From contig MVRE01000015.1 in NCBI GenBank assembly GCA_002067895.1, forward strand, positions 22,668 through 86,667: 64,000 nt of DNA, in the 5' to 3' direction. The DNA comes from Methanoregula sp. PtaU1.Bin051. GTDB taxonomy: Archaea; Halobacteriota; Methanomicrobia; Methanomicrobiales; Methanospirillaceae. A program made the translations under genes and the position numbers. Of this stretch, positions 54,280 through 63,066 are shown piece after piece. How positions within the stretch are numbered: the stretch's first letter is position 1; the number at the start of each line of letters is the position of its first letter. The notes beneath the pieces were generated by a model. It was given only the letters and a program-made list of their open reading frames with translations, was not told where the DNA came from and searched no databases.

Positions 54280-55649
54280 AGGCGATCCTTATCACGGGCG
54301 ACAGGTCCGGCTCAGGCAAGACCAGCATCACGCTTGCCCTCTCCGCGCTCCTTGCAAGGGAAAATGCTGTCCAATCCTTCAAGGTCGGGATGGACTATAT
54401 CGACCCGTCATACCTGACTGCGGCATCGGGACGACCGTGCCGGAACCTTGACAGCTATGTAATGGACAAGCGCACGATCCGGGCGGTCTTTTCCCACGGG
54501 TGCCGGGACGCTGAAATCGCGCTTGTCGAAGGTGTCAGGGGCTTGTACGAGGGGGCGGAGGCGATAGGCGACACCGGAAGCACAGCCTCGATCGCAAAGG
54601 CGCTTGACCTCCCCGTCATCCTCGTGGTCTCGGCCCGAAGCATTACCCGTAGCGCTGCAGCGATTGTCGCCGGTTTTAAGCAGTTTGATCCGGAGGTCCG
54701 GATCTCCGGAGTGATCCTGAACAACGTCAAAGGAGACAGCCACAAAAAAAAGGCGGTTTCCGCAATCGAGCACTACTGCGGTCTGCCGGTGATCGGCGCT
54801 GTCCCCCGGATTGAGGAGATGGGACTTGCCATGCGACACCTCGGACTCATCCCATTCCTAGAAGGGCAGCGCACAAGGGAGTTTACCGAAAGGATCGATT
54901 CCATAACACGCGTGATAGGCGAATATGTCGACCTCGGTATGTTTAAATCCCTGATGCGCTCCTGCCCCTATACAAAAAAGGCGGATACGATCTTCAAAAA
55001 AAAGGATGCCGATATCCGGATCGCCGTTGCACTGGACGAGGCATTCAACTTTTATTACGCGGATCTCTTCGACCTCCTGCCAGCGCTCGGAGCATCGGTC
55101 GTCCCGTTCAGCCCAATACATGACCAGCTTCCGGATGCCGACGGGTACATAATCGGGGGCGGCTATCCCGAAATGTTCCTATCTGAGCTCGAAGCAAACG
55201 AAAAGATGCGTTCTGCCGTTTCAGAAGCCTCGCGGGACGGGAGACCGATCTACGCGGAGTGCGGCGGGCTGATGTACTTGACTGACCGGATCCGGATAAG
55301 CAGGGATCTTGCCGGTAACGCAGTCGACCGCTCGGCGGAGATGTGCGGGGTGTTCTCAGGAGAGACGCATATGCCGGCGCGGCGCGTTGTCAGTTACGTG
55401 GAGGGAAAGAGCAGCAACGATTCTCTTCTCGGATCCGCAGGTTTCCGGGGCCACGAGTTCCACTACTCAAAAGTGGTTCTTGACAAGGATACGCGCTACT
55501 CCTACCGACTCTCGCGGGGCATCGGGATTAAGGACAATCTCGACGGGGCGACGATCAAAAATACTCTCGGGAGCTACACGCACCTTCACCCGGTACCGGC
55601 AAGACAGATGTTTGGGAAATTCGTTGAACGGTGCCGTGCCGCACGGTAG
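54276..55649 (+). CDS. cfbB: Ni-sirohydrochlorin a,c-diamide synthase CfbB
   Basis: 457 aa CbiA/CobB-type amidotransferase. ATP-binding P-loop ITGDRSGSGKTSITLAL at the N-terminus; C-terminal glutaminase domain with the active-site Cys in YAECGGLMYLTD and FRGHEFHYSKV. It overlaps the cfbD stop by four bases (ATGA), so the two are coupled. Amidates the a and c side chains before reduction. Last gene of the cluster. Confidence 0.92.
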   Translation: MKAILITGDRSGSGKTSITLALSALLARENAVQSFKVGMDYIDPSYLTAASGRPCRNLDSYVMDKRTIRAVFSHGCRDAEIALVEGVRGLYEGAEAIGDTGSTASIAKALDLPVILVVSARSITRSAAAIVAGFKQFDPEVRISGVILNNVKGDSHKKKAVSAIEHYCGLPVIGAVPRIEEMGLAMRHLGLIPFLEGQRTREFTERIDSITRVIGEYVDLGMFKSLMRSCPYTKKADTIFKKKDADIRIAVALDEAFNFYYADLFDLLPALGASVVPFSPIHDQLPDADGYIIGGGYPEMFLSELEANEKMRSAVSEASRDGRPIYAECGGLMYLTDRIRISRDLAGNAVDRSAEMCGVFSGETHMPARRVVSYVEGKSSNDSLLGSAGFRGHEFHYSKVVLDKDTRYSYRLSRGIGIKDNLDGATIKNTLGSYTHLHPVPARQMFGKFVERCRAAR

Positions 55650-55765
55650 CCTTCACAATGTATATCCCCCGGCAGGCAGGCGTTTCAGGGTTCCGGGAGG
55701 AGCCTTGGTTGTCCGTGAGAATAACTGAAAAACTACAAAACATGATACGACCCACATAGATTTGT

Positions 55766-56635
55766 ATGATCATCTATATCGATGGGAAGTACGTGCCGCA
55801 GGAAGAGGCAAAGGTTTCCGTCTTCGACCACGGTTTTTTGTATGGTGACGGGGTCTTCGAAGGAATCCGTGCATACAACGGAAGGGTGTTCCGGTTAAAG
55901 GAACATCTCGACCGGCTCTATGACTCGGCAAAGACGATCGATCTCCACCCGCCGCTTTCCAAGGACGACATGGCGGAGGTCATCTGCGAGGTCCTCCGGA
56001 AGAACAAGCTGGACAACGCCTACATCCGCCCGATCATCAGCCGCGGCGTAGGGGATCTCGGGCTCGACCCGCGCAAGTGCCCGAAGCCCTCCGTGATCGT
56101 GATCGCGACGAGCTGGGGTGCGATGTACGGGGACCTGTACAACAAGGGCTTAAAGGCGGTCACTGTTTCCGTGCGCAGGAACCCGGCCGAGTCCATGCCG
56201 CCGAACGTAAAGAGCTTGAACTATTTGAACAACATCCTTGCCAAGATCGAGGCAAACTACAAGGGCGGGGATGAGGCCATATTCTTTGACACGAACGGCT
56301 ACATCTCGGAGGGGAGCGGGGACAATCTGTACATTGTCAAGAACGGGGAGATCATAACCCCGCCAACGCTCAACAACCTCCGCGGGATCACCCGCATGGT
56401 CCTTCTCGAGATCGCAAAGTCGCTTGGCATCACGGTGAGGGAGGCAAACCTCGGGTATTACGACATCTACTCGGCAGACGAGATGATCTGCACGGGCACG
56501 GCAGCGGAAGTCGCCCCGATAACGTGGGTCGACGGCCGCGTGATTGGCAACGGGAAGCCCGGCCCAGTCACCCGCCAGCTGATGGCGGCGTTTAAGGCGG
56601 TCACGGAAAAGGAAGGCACCCCCATCCGGAAATAA
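55766..56635 (+). CDS. ilvE: Branched-chain amino acid aminotransferase
   Basis: 289 aa fold-type IV PLP enzyme for the last step of Leu/Ile/Val synthesis. [22 protein letters not shown], the PLP lysine in [16 protein letters not shown], and [16 protein letters not shown] plus [14 protein letters not shown] and [11 protein letters not shown] are family signatures. Located just before tRNA-Glu. Confidence 0.95.
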   Translation: MIIYIDGKYVPQEEAKVSVFDHGFLYGDGVFEGIRAYNGRVFRLKEHLDRLYDSAKTIDLHPPLSKDDMAEVICEVLRKNKLDNAYIRPIISRGVGDLGLDPRKCPKPSVIVIATSWGAMYGDLYNKGLKAVTVSVRRNPAESMPPNVKSLNYLNNILAKIEANYKGGDEAIFFDTNGYISEGSGDNLYIVKNGEIITPPTLNNLRGITRMVLLEIAKSLGITVREANLGYYDIYSADEMICTGTAAEVAPITWVDGRVIGNGKPGPVTRQLMAAFKAVTEKEGTPIRK

Positions 56636-56707
56636 CTGGCAGGTTTGGGGATCCGGCCGTTTCCCAAATCTTTTTATTCGGTAAAAATCAATGAGATAAA
56701 ACGCCTT

Positions 56708-56782
56708 GCTGCTATAGTGTAGTCCGGCCAATCATGCGGGCCTTTCACGCCCGCGACTGGGGTTCGAATCCCCATAGCAGCA
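56708..56782 (+). tRNA. tRNA-Glu (anticodon TTC), integration site of the provirus
   Basis: 75-nt cloverleaf: GCTGCTA pairs with TAGCAGC, the anticodon loop CTTTCAC has TTC, the T arm is CTGGG-GTTCGAATC-CCCAT-like, discriminator A. The integrase gene of the element starts 62 bases after the 3' end, in the same direction, so the tRNA's 3' part probably is the left attachment site (attL). Confidence 0.94.
56745..56782 (+). other. Probable attL core within tRNA-Glu 3' half
   Basis: Elements with tyrosine integrases often use the tRNA 3' half as attachment site and restore the tRNA on insertion. The intact tRNA with integrase beside it implies the core lies here; a copy (attR) should flank the right end, beyond the window. 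Exact bounds cannot be set. Confidence 0.5.
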
Positions 56783-56844
56783 TCCTTACATGGGGTTCAA
56801 TTCTGTAGTAAGTTTTTTTAACTCAGCCCGCTATACTCCCTCTT

Positions 56845-58143
56845 ATGACCTTACCACCCGGTCAGAAGAGCGATAGCGTTAGCAGGTTTCATACCACCGA
56901 TACTAAGTATCGAGAGTACGCTATCGGAGCCCTGCAAAGGGCAATGAACAGCAAGAAGATCACGGCGGATGATGCTGATCTTATCCGCGAGTTTACGACG
57001 GAGATTAAAGCGACCAGCAAAAAAATATCTCCGGCCCGGATTTTCAAAATCGTTGTAACCCTGATCAGTCTCCGCGAGTTTTTCCCCCACCCGTTCCGGC
57101 AGAGCACTCTAAAAGACATCTTCTCAGTGCGGGATAAACTTGAATCCGCCCAAAAACCCGACGGGACGCCGCGATACAAACAAAACACTATTGCCGATTT
57201 CATCCGGTTTGAAAAACGGTTTTTCCTCTGGATGGTAGAGAGCGGTTACTCTTCTGTTCCGACGGAAAAACTAGAAGAGATCCGCCCGCCGGCGTATCGG
57301 TACGACTCAAAGACGGCGGATGATATCTTTACCAAAGAACAGATCCACGCGATGCTGACAGCGTGTCAGAACTCACGCGATAGGGCGATCATCGCCGTTC
57401 TATACGACGGGGCGCTCCGTGTCGGAGAACTTGGCACCCTCCGCTGGAATCAGGTTAAGTTTACCGATGTTGACGCCGTCCTGACAATCCAGTTTAAGAC
57501 GGAGAAAACGCGGACGATCCCGCTTTTCATGGCGCGGGAATACCTCGCCCAATGGAAAAACGATTACCCCGGTACACCGGAAGGGGATAACTTCGTATTC
57601 CTGACAAGCGGGGGCGGGCGGAACCGGAAGGGCCGGCACCAATTACAGTACGCCGGCGTCTTAAAACGGGTCAGGAAGATTGCCGCCCGCGCCGGTATCG
57701 AAAAGAAGATAGTTCCGCACCTGTTCCGGCACAGCCGTATCACGCACTTGATCACAGACGGGGCGCAAGAATCGACAATCAAACTGCTTGCATGGGGACA
57801 TCTCACCACCAACATGATTGACCTGTGTTACGGTCACATTACGCCCTCCGATGTCAGGGACGAGATGGCGCGGCTTGCCGGCGTAACTATCAATGCAAAG
57901 CCCCGGACGAAGGCGCTAGATCCGCGCCAATGCCCCCAGTGCGGGATGATAAACGGCCCGACGTTAAACTGGTGCGCCGCGTGCGGTTTTGAACTCACGG
58001 CGGAAGCTCGCGATAAAGTCCGGATTGCAGCACAACAGGCGGAACTTTGGCCCGAATTTCAGGTAATGAAGGAACAGATCGCGGAGCTGCAAAAACAACT
58101 TATCGCCGGCAATGGCGCGGGAGGGGTCAGGAATGTCAATTAA
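56845..58143 (+). CDS. Tyrosine integrase of the provirus
   Basis: 432 aa XerC/D-like recombinase. N-terminal SAM-like DNA-binding part (about 25-150) and C-terminal catalytic domain with Arg192 (GALRVGELGTLRW), HLFRHSRITH (His292, Arg295), His319 and the nucleophile Tyr329 (MIDLCYGH). After that a zinc ribbon (PRQCPQCGMINGPTLNWCAACG) and a charged coiled tail; ribbons of this sort are seen on archaeal viral integrases. Directly downstream of tRNA-Glu, it probably inserts the element there. Confidence 0.9.
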   Translation: MTLPPGQKSDSVSRFHTTDTKYREYAIGALQRAMNSKKITADDADLIREFTTEIKATSKKISPARIFKIVVTLISLREFFPHPFRQSTLKDIFSVRDKLESAQKPDGTPRYKQNTIADFIRFEKRFFLWMVESGYSSVPTEKLEEIRPPAYRYDSKTADDIFTKEQIHAMLTACQNSRDRAIIAVLYDGALRVGELGTLRWNQVKFTDVDAVLTIQFKTEKTRTIPLFMAREYLAQWKNDYPGTPEGDNFVFLTSGGGRNRKGRHQLQYAGVLKRVRKIAARAGIEKKIVPHLFRHSRITHLITDGAQESTIKLLAWGHLTTNMIDLCYGHITPSDVRDEMARLAGVTINAKPRTKALDPRQCPQCGMINGPTLNWCAACGFELTAEARDKVRIAAQQAELWPEFQVMKEQIAELQKQLIAGNGAGGVRNVN

Positions 58144-58285
58144 CAACCCTCCCCCCGTTCTCTGTGAGGACTGTTCCCACAATAATAAGATTAGTCTTAT
58201 GAAGGACGTGCGTTCCTGCAAGTTCAAGCTCCCGCCATGTCATGATCTCCCACCCGAAAGATTTCACTTTTTTGGACTTTTTTAA
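58133..58285 (+). CDS. Small cysteine-motif protein, 50 aa (provirus)
   Basis: Overlaps the integrase end by 11 bases. GGGAGGGG, about six bases upstream, is an excellent ribosome binding site. Four cysteines (11, 14, 29, 36) in LCEDCSH, VRSCKF and LPPCHD could bind zinc. No family recognised; small zinc proteins are frequent in such elements. Confidence 0.6.
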   Translation: MSINNPPPVLCEDCSHNNKISLMKDVRSCKFKLPPCHDLPPERFHFFGLF

Positions 58286-58319
58286 TACCTTCACCCTGCA
58301 CTTTTTTGTTTTATTCCGC

Positions 58320-58346
58320 AGAGCGGATAGTTTATATTATCGCTCT
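58320..58346 (+). repeat. Hairpin upstream of the RHH gene
   Basis: AGAGCG (58320-58325) and CGCTCT (58341-58346) form an imperfect stem extended by GATA/TATC around an A/T-rich loop. Lies in the 180-base gap that carries the promoter of the following genes, so it may be an operator or an RNA hairpin. Confidence 0.4.
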
Positions 58347-58465
58347 GATCTGGATTCGGAGCCCGTATATCGCTTAGAGTAACCTTATAGTAAACTCTCA
58401 TTATATAAGTCTCGCGGTCTATCTGTTATTTAGAACGTTTTGATTGTTTAGGAGATTTAGAGAGT

Positions 58466-58681
58466 ATGAATCCAAAAAAGAGCGGAATCCAATTATCACG
58501 GGATGTGATAGGGGAACTCGCAAATCTAGGTCAATTCGGCGAGTCCTATGAGGATGTCGTGGTACGACTCCTTGAAACGAATAGATCAAACATGCAGGGG
58601 GTTCAAAACAACGGTACCACCCGGTCAGATACCCCCCACACGACCCAGTACTCCCCACATGGAGGTAAAGGGCATGAATGA
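58466..58681 (+). CDS. Ribbon-helix-helix regulator/antitoxin-like protein (provirus)
   Basis: 71 aa. The RHH-like core is SGIQLSRDVIGELANLGQFGESYEDVVVRLLET, as in archaeal VapB-type antitoxins and virus regulators; the rest is polar and disordered. A TATA-like TTATATAAG precedes it by ~60 bases and AGGAGA by 12. It is the first gene after the putative control region and may regulate the element or act as an antitoxin. No toxin is obvious. Confidence 0.65.
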   Translation: MNPKKSGIQLSRDVIGELANLGQFGESYEDVVVRLLETNRSNMQGVQNNGTTRSDTPHTTQYSPHGGKGHE

Positions 58682-58832
58682 TTTAATTCCGGATGTATCA
58701 AACTTATCGCCCAAAAATCCGCGCCGGATTGAAGGTTTTAAGGTATCCCGCCAGACTCTTGAAAAATTACCCGCCCTACATCGCGCCGTTGCTGAAGTTT
58801 TGATCAGTCGGGGGCAGTGGGTCTTAACATAA
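58674..58832 (+). CDS. Unknown small protein, 52 aa (provirus)
   Basis: ATG 58674 with a strong ribosome binding site (GGAGGT seven bases upstream), overlapping the RHH gene by eight bases. Sequence begins MNDLIPDVSNLSPKNPRR and ends RGQWVLT, with a helical middle (SRQTLEKLPALHRAVAEVLI). Not recognised; could be the RHH partner. Confidence 0.55.
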   Translation: MNDLIPDVSNLSPKNPRRIEGFKVSRQTLEKLPALHRAVAEVLISRGQWVLT

Positions 58833-58841
58833 GGTGCGCTC

Positions 58842-59129
58842 ATGCCGCAAAATCGCGCATGGGCGGAGCCCGGTCAGAGAAATGATCGAGATTTGGAATA
58901 CGATGAAGAAAAGAGCCCGCCCGCCTATAATCAGGACAGGATTTTACAGTTAGTCCGGGATATAGAAGGGCAATGCCCCGAATTTTTCCCGCCTGATTAT
59001 TCACCGGAGCAGAAAGCCGAATACTGCCGGAAAATCCTATACCGTCGCCGGCAGATGAACGGCGAGATCCCGATAACGGCCCCACGGTACCGGAAGCTTA
59101 AGGGGGCAGTCGAGGTGGTGCCGGCATGA
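58842..59129 (+). CDS. Unknown provirus protein, 95 aa
   Basis: Not recognised. Charged with a Glu/Tyr-rich middle (SPPAYNQDRILQLVRDIEGQCPEFFPPDYSPEQKAEYCRKIL). GGTGC precedes the ATG. Its stop overlaps the primase start (ATGATG), consistent with coupled translation and a replication role, but no domain can be assigned. Confidence 0.6.
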   Translation: MPQNRAWAEPGQRNDRDLEYDEEKSPPAYNQDRILQLVRDIEGQCPEFFPPDYSPEQKAEYCRKILYRRRQMNGEIPITAPRYRKLKGAVEVVPA

Positions 59130-60535
59130 TGGATATTACTCAACGCCTGAATCTCTACACTGAACAGCGCCGATATACTGAGGTCGGTAATAGTGAGGTG
59201 TTTGTCGAGATCTTCGGGGATGAAGTAAAATACTGTTACGAGATGCGGCGGTGGTTATATTGGGATGGTAACCGGTGGAAAATCGACGTTTCCGGCAAGA
59301 CCGAACAGAAAGCCCGTACTGTTGTTATCGGGATCTATCAAGACGCGGCACGAACGGAAGATGTCGAGCTCCGGCAACGAATACTTCGGCACGCCGAAAG
59401 ATCAAATACAGCTGCGGGATTCAGGAATATCCTAACCTGCGCTCGCTCCGACCTTGCAATCAGCGAAAATGATCTTGATATCAATGGGTATCTTTTCAAT
59501 GTAAGGAACGGCACCATCGACCTCCGCACATTTGAGTTAAGACCGCACAATAAAGAAGATTTGCTCTCAAAAATCGCAAATGTCGAATATGTCCCCGGTG
59601 CTGAATGTCCCGCGTGGAAAGAGCATATTCAGACGATTTTTGATAACAGTCAGAATCTTATTGATACTTTTCAGGAGATCGCCGGGTATAGTCTCGCAGG
59701 CATTGGCAACCCGGAAGCCGGTTTCTTTGTCCTGCATGGGAAAGGAAGAAATGGTAAGTCCGTAACCCTACGAGTCCTTGAACATATTTTCGGGGATTAC
59801 GGTACTAACATTGCCCCCCAAACCCTCGCTTGGATGAAAGGAGACCGGGTGAGAACCGATCTTCTGCACATGAAAGGCGCCCGGCTCATCACCTGTACGG
59901 AGCCAAAAAAGAGTATTAGACTCGATGATGGTTTGATAAAAAGTCTGACCGGGCAGGATCGTTTAACCGCACGGCACCTTTACGGCGAAGAGATAGACTT
60001 CAATATATCCGGCACCCTCTTCCTTGCCACAAATTACCGGCCGAAAATTGACGATCAATCAGTCGCAATGTGGCACCGCGTATGGTTAATCCCCTTCGAT
60101 CATTTCTTCCCGCCAGAACAGCAGGATACCGGCATATACGAGAAGTTGATCGCTGAAGGCCCCGGGATCTTTAACTGGTTGCTTGAAGGCTGGAAGAGAT
60201 ACTGCGATACAGGCAAACTTCGGAAATGTGGGAAAATCGCCTCAGAAACAAGAGAATACCAGAATTCCGAGGATGTCTTTTACGAGTTCCTGAAAAAATA
60301 TGTGATCGACCCAAACGATCCGACATGCCGGATCAAAGCCTCCGAGTTTTACAAACAATATTCTGTCTGGTGTCTAGACGAAGGAATCCAGAAAATTTCA
60401 CAGACCGCTTTTGGCCGAGAGATGGGTATCCGTTTCAGAAAAGAGCGGTGTGATAACGGGATCTACTATCTCGGTGTGGGAGAACCCCAGCAACTGAAAA
60501 TTGCCGGCCAGGAACCGATCGGGGTGGGATCATGA
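59126..60535 (+). CDS. D5-like SF3 primase-helicase (provirus replication protein)
   Basis: 469 aa. N-terminal ~195 residues resemble the D5_N/P4-type domain (CPAWKEHIQTIFDNSQNLIDTFQEIAGYSL). SF3 helicase core follows: Walker A GKGRNGKS (205-212), Walker B region CTEPKKS, sensor ATNYRPKI, then a winged-helix-like end. No complete primase (AEP) domain is visible, so it likely works as a helicase/loader. It replicates the element's DNA. Confidence 0.88.
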   Translation: MMDITQRLNLYTEQRRYTEVGNSEVFVEIFGDEVKYCYEMRRWLYWDGNRWKIDVSGKTEQKARTVVIGIYQDAARTEDVELRQRILRHAERSNTAAGFRNILTCARSDLAISENDLDINGYLFNVRNGTIDLRTFELRPHNKEDLLSKIANVEYVPGAECPAWKEHIQTIFDNSQNLIDTFQEIAGYSLAGIGNPEAGFFVLHGKGRNGKSVTLRVLEHIFGDYGTNIAPQTLAWMKGDRVRTDLLHMKGARLITCTEPKKSIRLDDGLIKSLTGQDRLTARHLYGEEIDFNISGTLFLATNYRPKIDDQSVAMWHRVWLIPFDHFFPPEQQDTGIYEKLIAEGPGIFNWLLEGWKRYCDTGKLRKCGKIASETREYQNSEDVFYEFLKKYVIDPNDPTCRIKASEFYKQYSVWCLDEGIQKISQTAFGREMGIRFRKERCDNGIYYLGVGEPQQLKIAGQEPIGVGS

Positions 60536-60795
60536 TGGTTCCTGTAGGGTCATGTAGGGTTTTAGCCATTTCCGGTAAACTTTTCTTGCCCGTGATCATG
60601 GAAGGGTTTACCAACTTTCACAAAAACCCTACAGAACCATTCATCTCTCCGACGGTAACAACCCTGCAGGCATACCCCTCACCCACCTCATTGTCTCACT
60701 CTCCCCCCAGATCGCAGTGGGACAGCGCGGGCCAAATCATTGCTGTCTATCAGCATGCGTACACCGGGTTGCATTCTAGGGAGGTCGGGTCATGA
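60532..60795 (+). CDS. Unknown Pro/Ser-rich ORF, 87 aa (provirus)
   Basis: Overlaps the helicase stop by four bases and the next start by four, a pattern typical of virus genes, but its composition (Pro, Ser, Thr-rich, PSPTSLSHSPPRS) is unlike a folded protein. It contains two tandem-like copies of TGTAGGGT at the start. Could be non-coding. Confidence 0.4.
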   Translation: MMVPVGSCRVLAISGKLFLPVIMEGFTNFHKNPTEPFISPTVTTLQAYPSPTSLSHSPPRSQWDSAGQIIAVYQHAYTGLHSREVGS

Positions 60796-61337
60796 ACGGC
60801 TGCACTGTATGCCTTCACCCCTCGCGGGACGCTATTGAGACAGCATTGGCAGCGGGCCGGGGGCTCCGGAGCATTGAAAAGGAATTTGGGGTCTCCCGTT
60901 CCGCTCTCTCCCGGCACAACCGGGGGAAATGCGTTAAGAAACCCTTGCTGGAGCTCGTGCGATCGCCGGCATGCCCCCCAGTCCTGAAACAGGAGATCTG
61001 CGATCTGGGGGCTGCCGGTGTGATTGACCGCATCAATGTGTTAGTCAGCCAGACCGACGCCATCCTAAAGAGCGCCTTGGACGGGAACGACCCCCGGCTA
61101 GCCCTCGCGGCGGGCCGGGAATGCCGGGAAAACCTAGCGCTGCTGGCAAGACTGACAGGGGAACTCTCAGCGGTGGGCACCCTCAACCAACAGCAAGTAA
61201 ACATCGGGATTACCCGCGAGGAGTACGACAAGACTATCAGCGCGATTATCAGGGCGCTGGAGCCGTTCGCTGAGGCTCGCCAAAGCGTTTTAGCGGCACT
61301 TGAAGGGGTCAAGGTGATAGAATGCCCCCCGATATGA
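60792..61337 (+). CDS. Probable terminase small subunit (provirus)
   Basis: 181 aa. N-terminal zinc-like CTVCLHPSRDAIE followed by a helix-turn-helix (LAAGRGLRSIEKEFGVSRSALSRHNRGKC), the pattern of DNA-binding small terminases that select viral DNA for packaging. The rest is helical with a long coiled oligomerisation part. It overlaps the large terminase start. An HTH regulator is the alternative, but position favours TerS. Confidence 0.75.
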   Translation: MNGCTVCLHPSRDAIETALAAGRGLRSIEKEFGVSRSALSRHNRGKCVKKPLLELVRSPACPPVLKQEICDLGAAGVIDRINVLVSQTDAILKSALDGNDPRLALAAGRECRENLALLARLTGELSAVGTLNQQQVNIGITREEYDKTISAIIRALEPFAEARQSVLAALEGVKVIECPPI

Positions 61338-62080
61338 ACCAGCGGCTCTTTTGGGGTCTGGCTCCTTCACGGTGGGCTGAAGACGTACTTCGTATCGCTC
61401 CTGATGATTGGCAGCGGGACGTGCTCAACAGTTCCCAGAAGCGATGTATTATCAACGCGTCACGACAGGCGGGGAAATCGACCGCAACCGCCATTCTGGC
61501 ATTGCATACGGCCCTCTTCCGGTCCCCAGCAACGGTTATCATCATCTCACCCTCGTTGTCACAGTCTGCGGAAAGCTTGAAGAAGGTTAAAGGGATATTA
61601 CCCGCCGTGCATCCGGAGATAACGAAGGATAACGAGTCCCGACTTGAGTTTGCGAACGGCTCCCGGCTCATTGCATTGCCCGGCTCCTCGATCACCTCCC
61701 GGGGATTCAGTGCTGTCGATCTCCTTGTTGTGGACGAGGCGGCCCGGGTTGTCGACGAGATCTATCACGCAGTCAGGCCACTGGTTGCGACGTCCAACGG
61801 CCGTATCATTCTTTTGAGCACGCCCTACGCACGTGCCGGGTTCTTCTGGGAGGCATGGACGGGAGAAGAAGGCGACTGGCAGAAGATCCGGGTGCCGGCG
61901 ACGGAATGCAAGAGGATCTCTCCGGAGTTCCTCGCGGAAGAGAGGCTGTCGATGCCGTTGCGGGTGTTTATGCAGGAATACATGTGTGAGTTCGCCGGTG
62001 TTGAGGGCGGTATGTTCTCCCCGGAGGATATCGCGGCGGCGTTTGACGAGGGTTTGGAAGAATACGAATGGAGTGTTTGA
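61322..62080 (+). CDS. Large terminase, ATPase half (provirus)
   Basis: 252 aa. Terminase_6-type packaging motor: Walker A SRQAGKST (47-54), Walker B LLVVDEA (134-140), coupling motif LLSTPYA near 168-175, ending in EYMCEFAGVEGGMFSPEDI, which normally leads into the nuclease domain. GGTGAT six bases upstream supports this start. The nuclease domain is in the next gene, frame -1, with an overlap of 13 bases. Confidence 0.88.
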   Translation: MPPDMNQRLFWGLAPSRWAEDVLRIAPDDWQRDVLNSSQKRCIINASRQAGKSTATAILALHTALFRSPATVIIISPSLSQSAESLKKVKGILPAVHPEITKDNESRLEFANGSRLIALPGSSITSRGFSAVDLLVVDEAARVVDEIYHAVRPLVATSNGRIILLSTPYARAGFFWEAWTGEEGDWQKIRVPATECKRISPEFLAEERLSMPLRVFMQEYMCEFAGVEGGMFSPEDIAAAFDEGLEEYEWSV

Positions 62081-62853
62081 AAATGGCAATGAAACAGGAG
62101 AAAGTTGTGAAAGTAGTAATTGGTATCGATATTGGAAAGAAGGCCGATCACTCGGCGTTTTGCGTCGTGGAGGTCACGCATACAGGCAACTACCGGGTCC
62201 GGAAACTCCAGAGACTGCCCCTCAGACTATCGTATGTCAATCAGGCCGACCGGATCTACAACGCGTTGGCGAAGATCCCGCGCCCGTCGGGGGTATCGGA
62301 CGTCGAGATCTACGTCGACGCAGGCGGGGTTGGAAGGCCAATGGTCGATCTCCTATCGGAAAAGATCGATAACTTGGTGCCCGTGCAACTCACTGCCGGG
62401 GACCGCCCCCACAAACTCGACGACGGTACGGTGACGGTCCCGAAGAGGGATCTGGTAATGGCCTTGAATTTGGCCTTCGAAAAGAAACGTATCACGATCC
62501 CGGCGAAGATCCGGGAGAGGGAAGTTTTACGGCGGGAATTGGAAGGGTTCGTTATTCGTCTCAGCGCTGGGGGAATAGAGACATATGAGGCGATCAGGGC
62601 AGCAATTCACGACGACCTCGTTATAGCGCTGGCAATGTGCGTGTATTTTGGCGACAAGGCCGGCCTCCCATCTGCCGATGAGGAAGAATTCTATCGGAAG
62701 ATCGCAACCGGGCGGTCGTATGAGTCGATCCTGTCCGGCGAGCGACCTGTCAATAAATACGGGCTGCCGATCACCCGCGAGCGGTTGCGGGTCAATCCCG
62801 ATGGATCGGTAACCGATCTGAGTCTGCTCGACTGGATGAAGAGGGAGGATTAA
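62068..62853 (+). CDS. Large terminase, nuclease half (provirus)
   Basis: 261 aa from ATG 62068 (62083 or 62089 also possible). RNase H-like nuclease of TerL: VVIGIDIGKKADHSAF gives the first acidic residue, IYVDAGGVGRPMVDLL the second and HDDLVIALAM the third. Normally fused to the ATPase half; here it is a separate gene overlapping it in another frame. Most likely both halves assemble into the packaging motor. Confidence 0.85.
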   Translation: MECLKMAMKQEKVVKVVIGIDIGKKADHSAFCVVEVTHTGNYRVRKLQRLPLRLSYVNQADRIYNALAKIPRPSGVSDVEIYVDAGGVGRPMVDLLSEKIDNLVPVQLTAGDRPHKLDDGTVTVPKRDLVMALNLAFEKKRITIPAKIREREVLRRELEGFVIRLSAGGIETYEAIRAAIHDDLVIALAMCVYFGDKAGLPSADEEEFYRKIATGRSYESILSGERPVNKYGLPITRERLRVNPDGSVTDLSLLDWMKRED

Positions 62854-63066
62854 TGCAACATTGGGTGATGATGGCGCTTTTCTTGGTAGTGGTGCCGGAG
62901 CCCACCGGGGCGTACTACTCCCCGGTATCGGGTCGATTGAGCCTCTTGGTATCATCAGAGTCTCCGATCAGAAGGCATCACCCATGCCTTAAAGGGGGGA
63001 GGCGATTCATGGCGGGGATTGTCTCTCTCCGGATATTTTTTTACATTGTAAAGAGGAGTGAAGGAA
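62853..63066 (+). other. Gap with doubtful ORF between terminase and next gene
   Basis: A frame beginning at 62853 (MQHWVMMALFLVVV) has an overlapping TAATG start but runs into the following gene and is of odd composition, so it is not called. The right end, with ATATTTTTTTAC, could hold a promoter. Confidence 0.45.

Noticed and set aside
56791..56803. Partial repeat of the tRNA-Glu T-arm just after the tRNA
   Set aside because: Only about 11 of 13 bases agree, too short to be an attachment-site copy.
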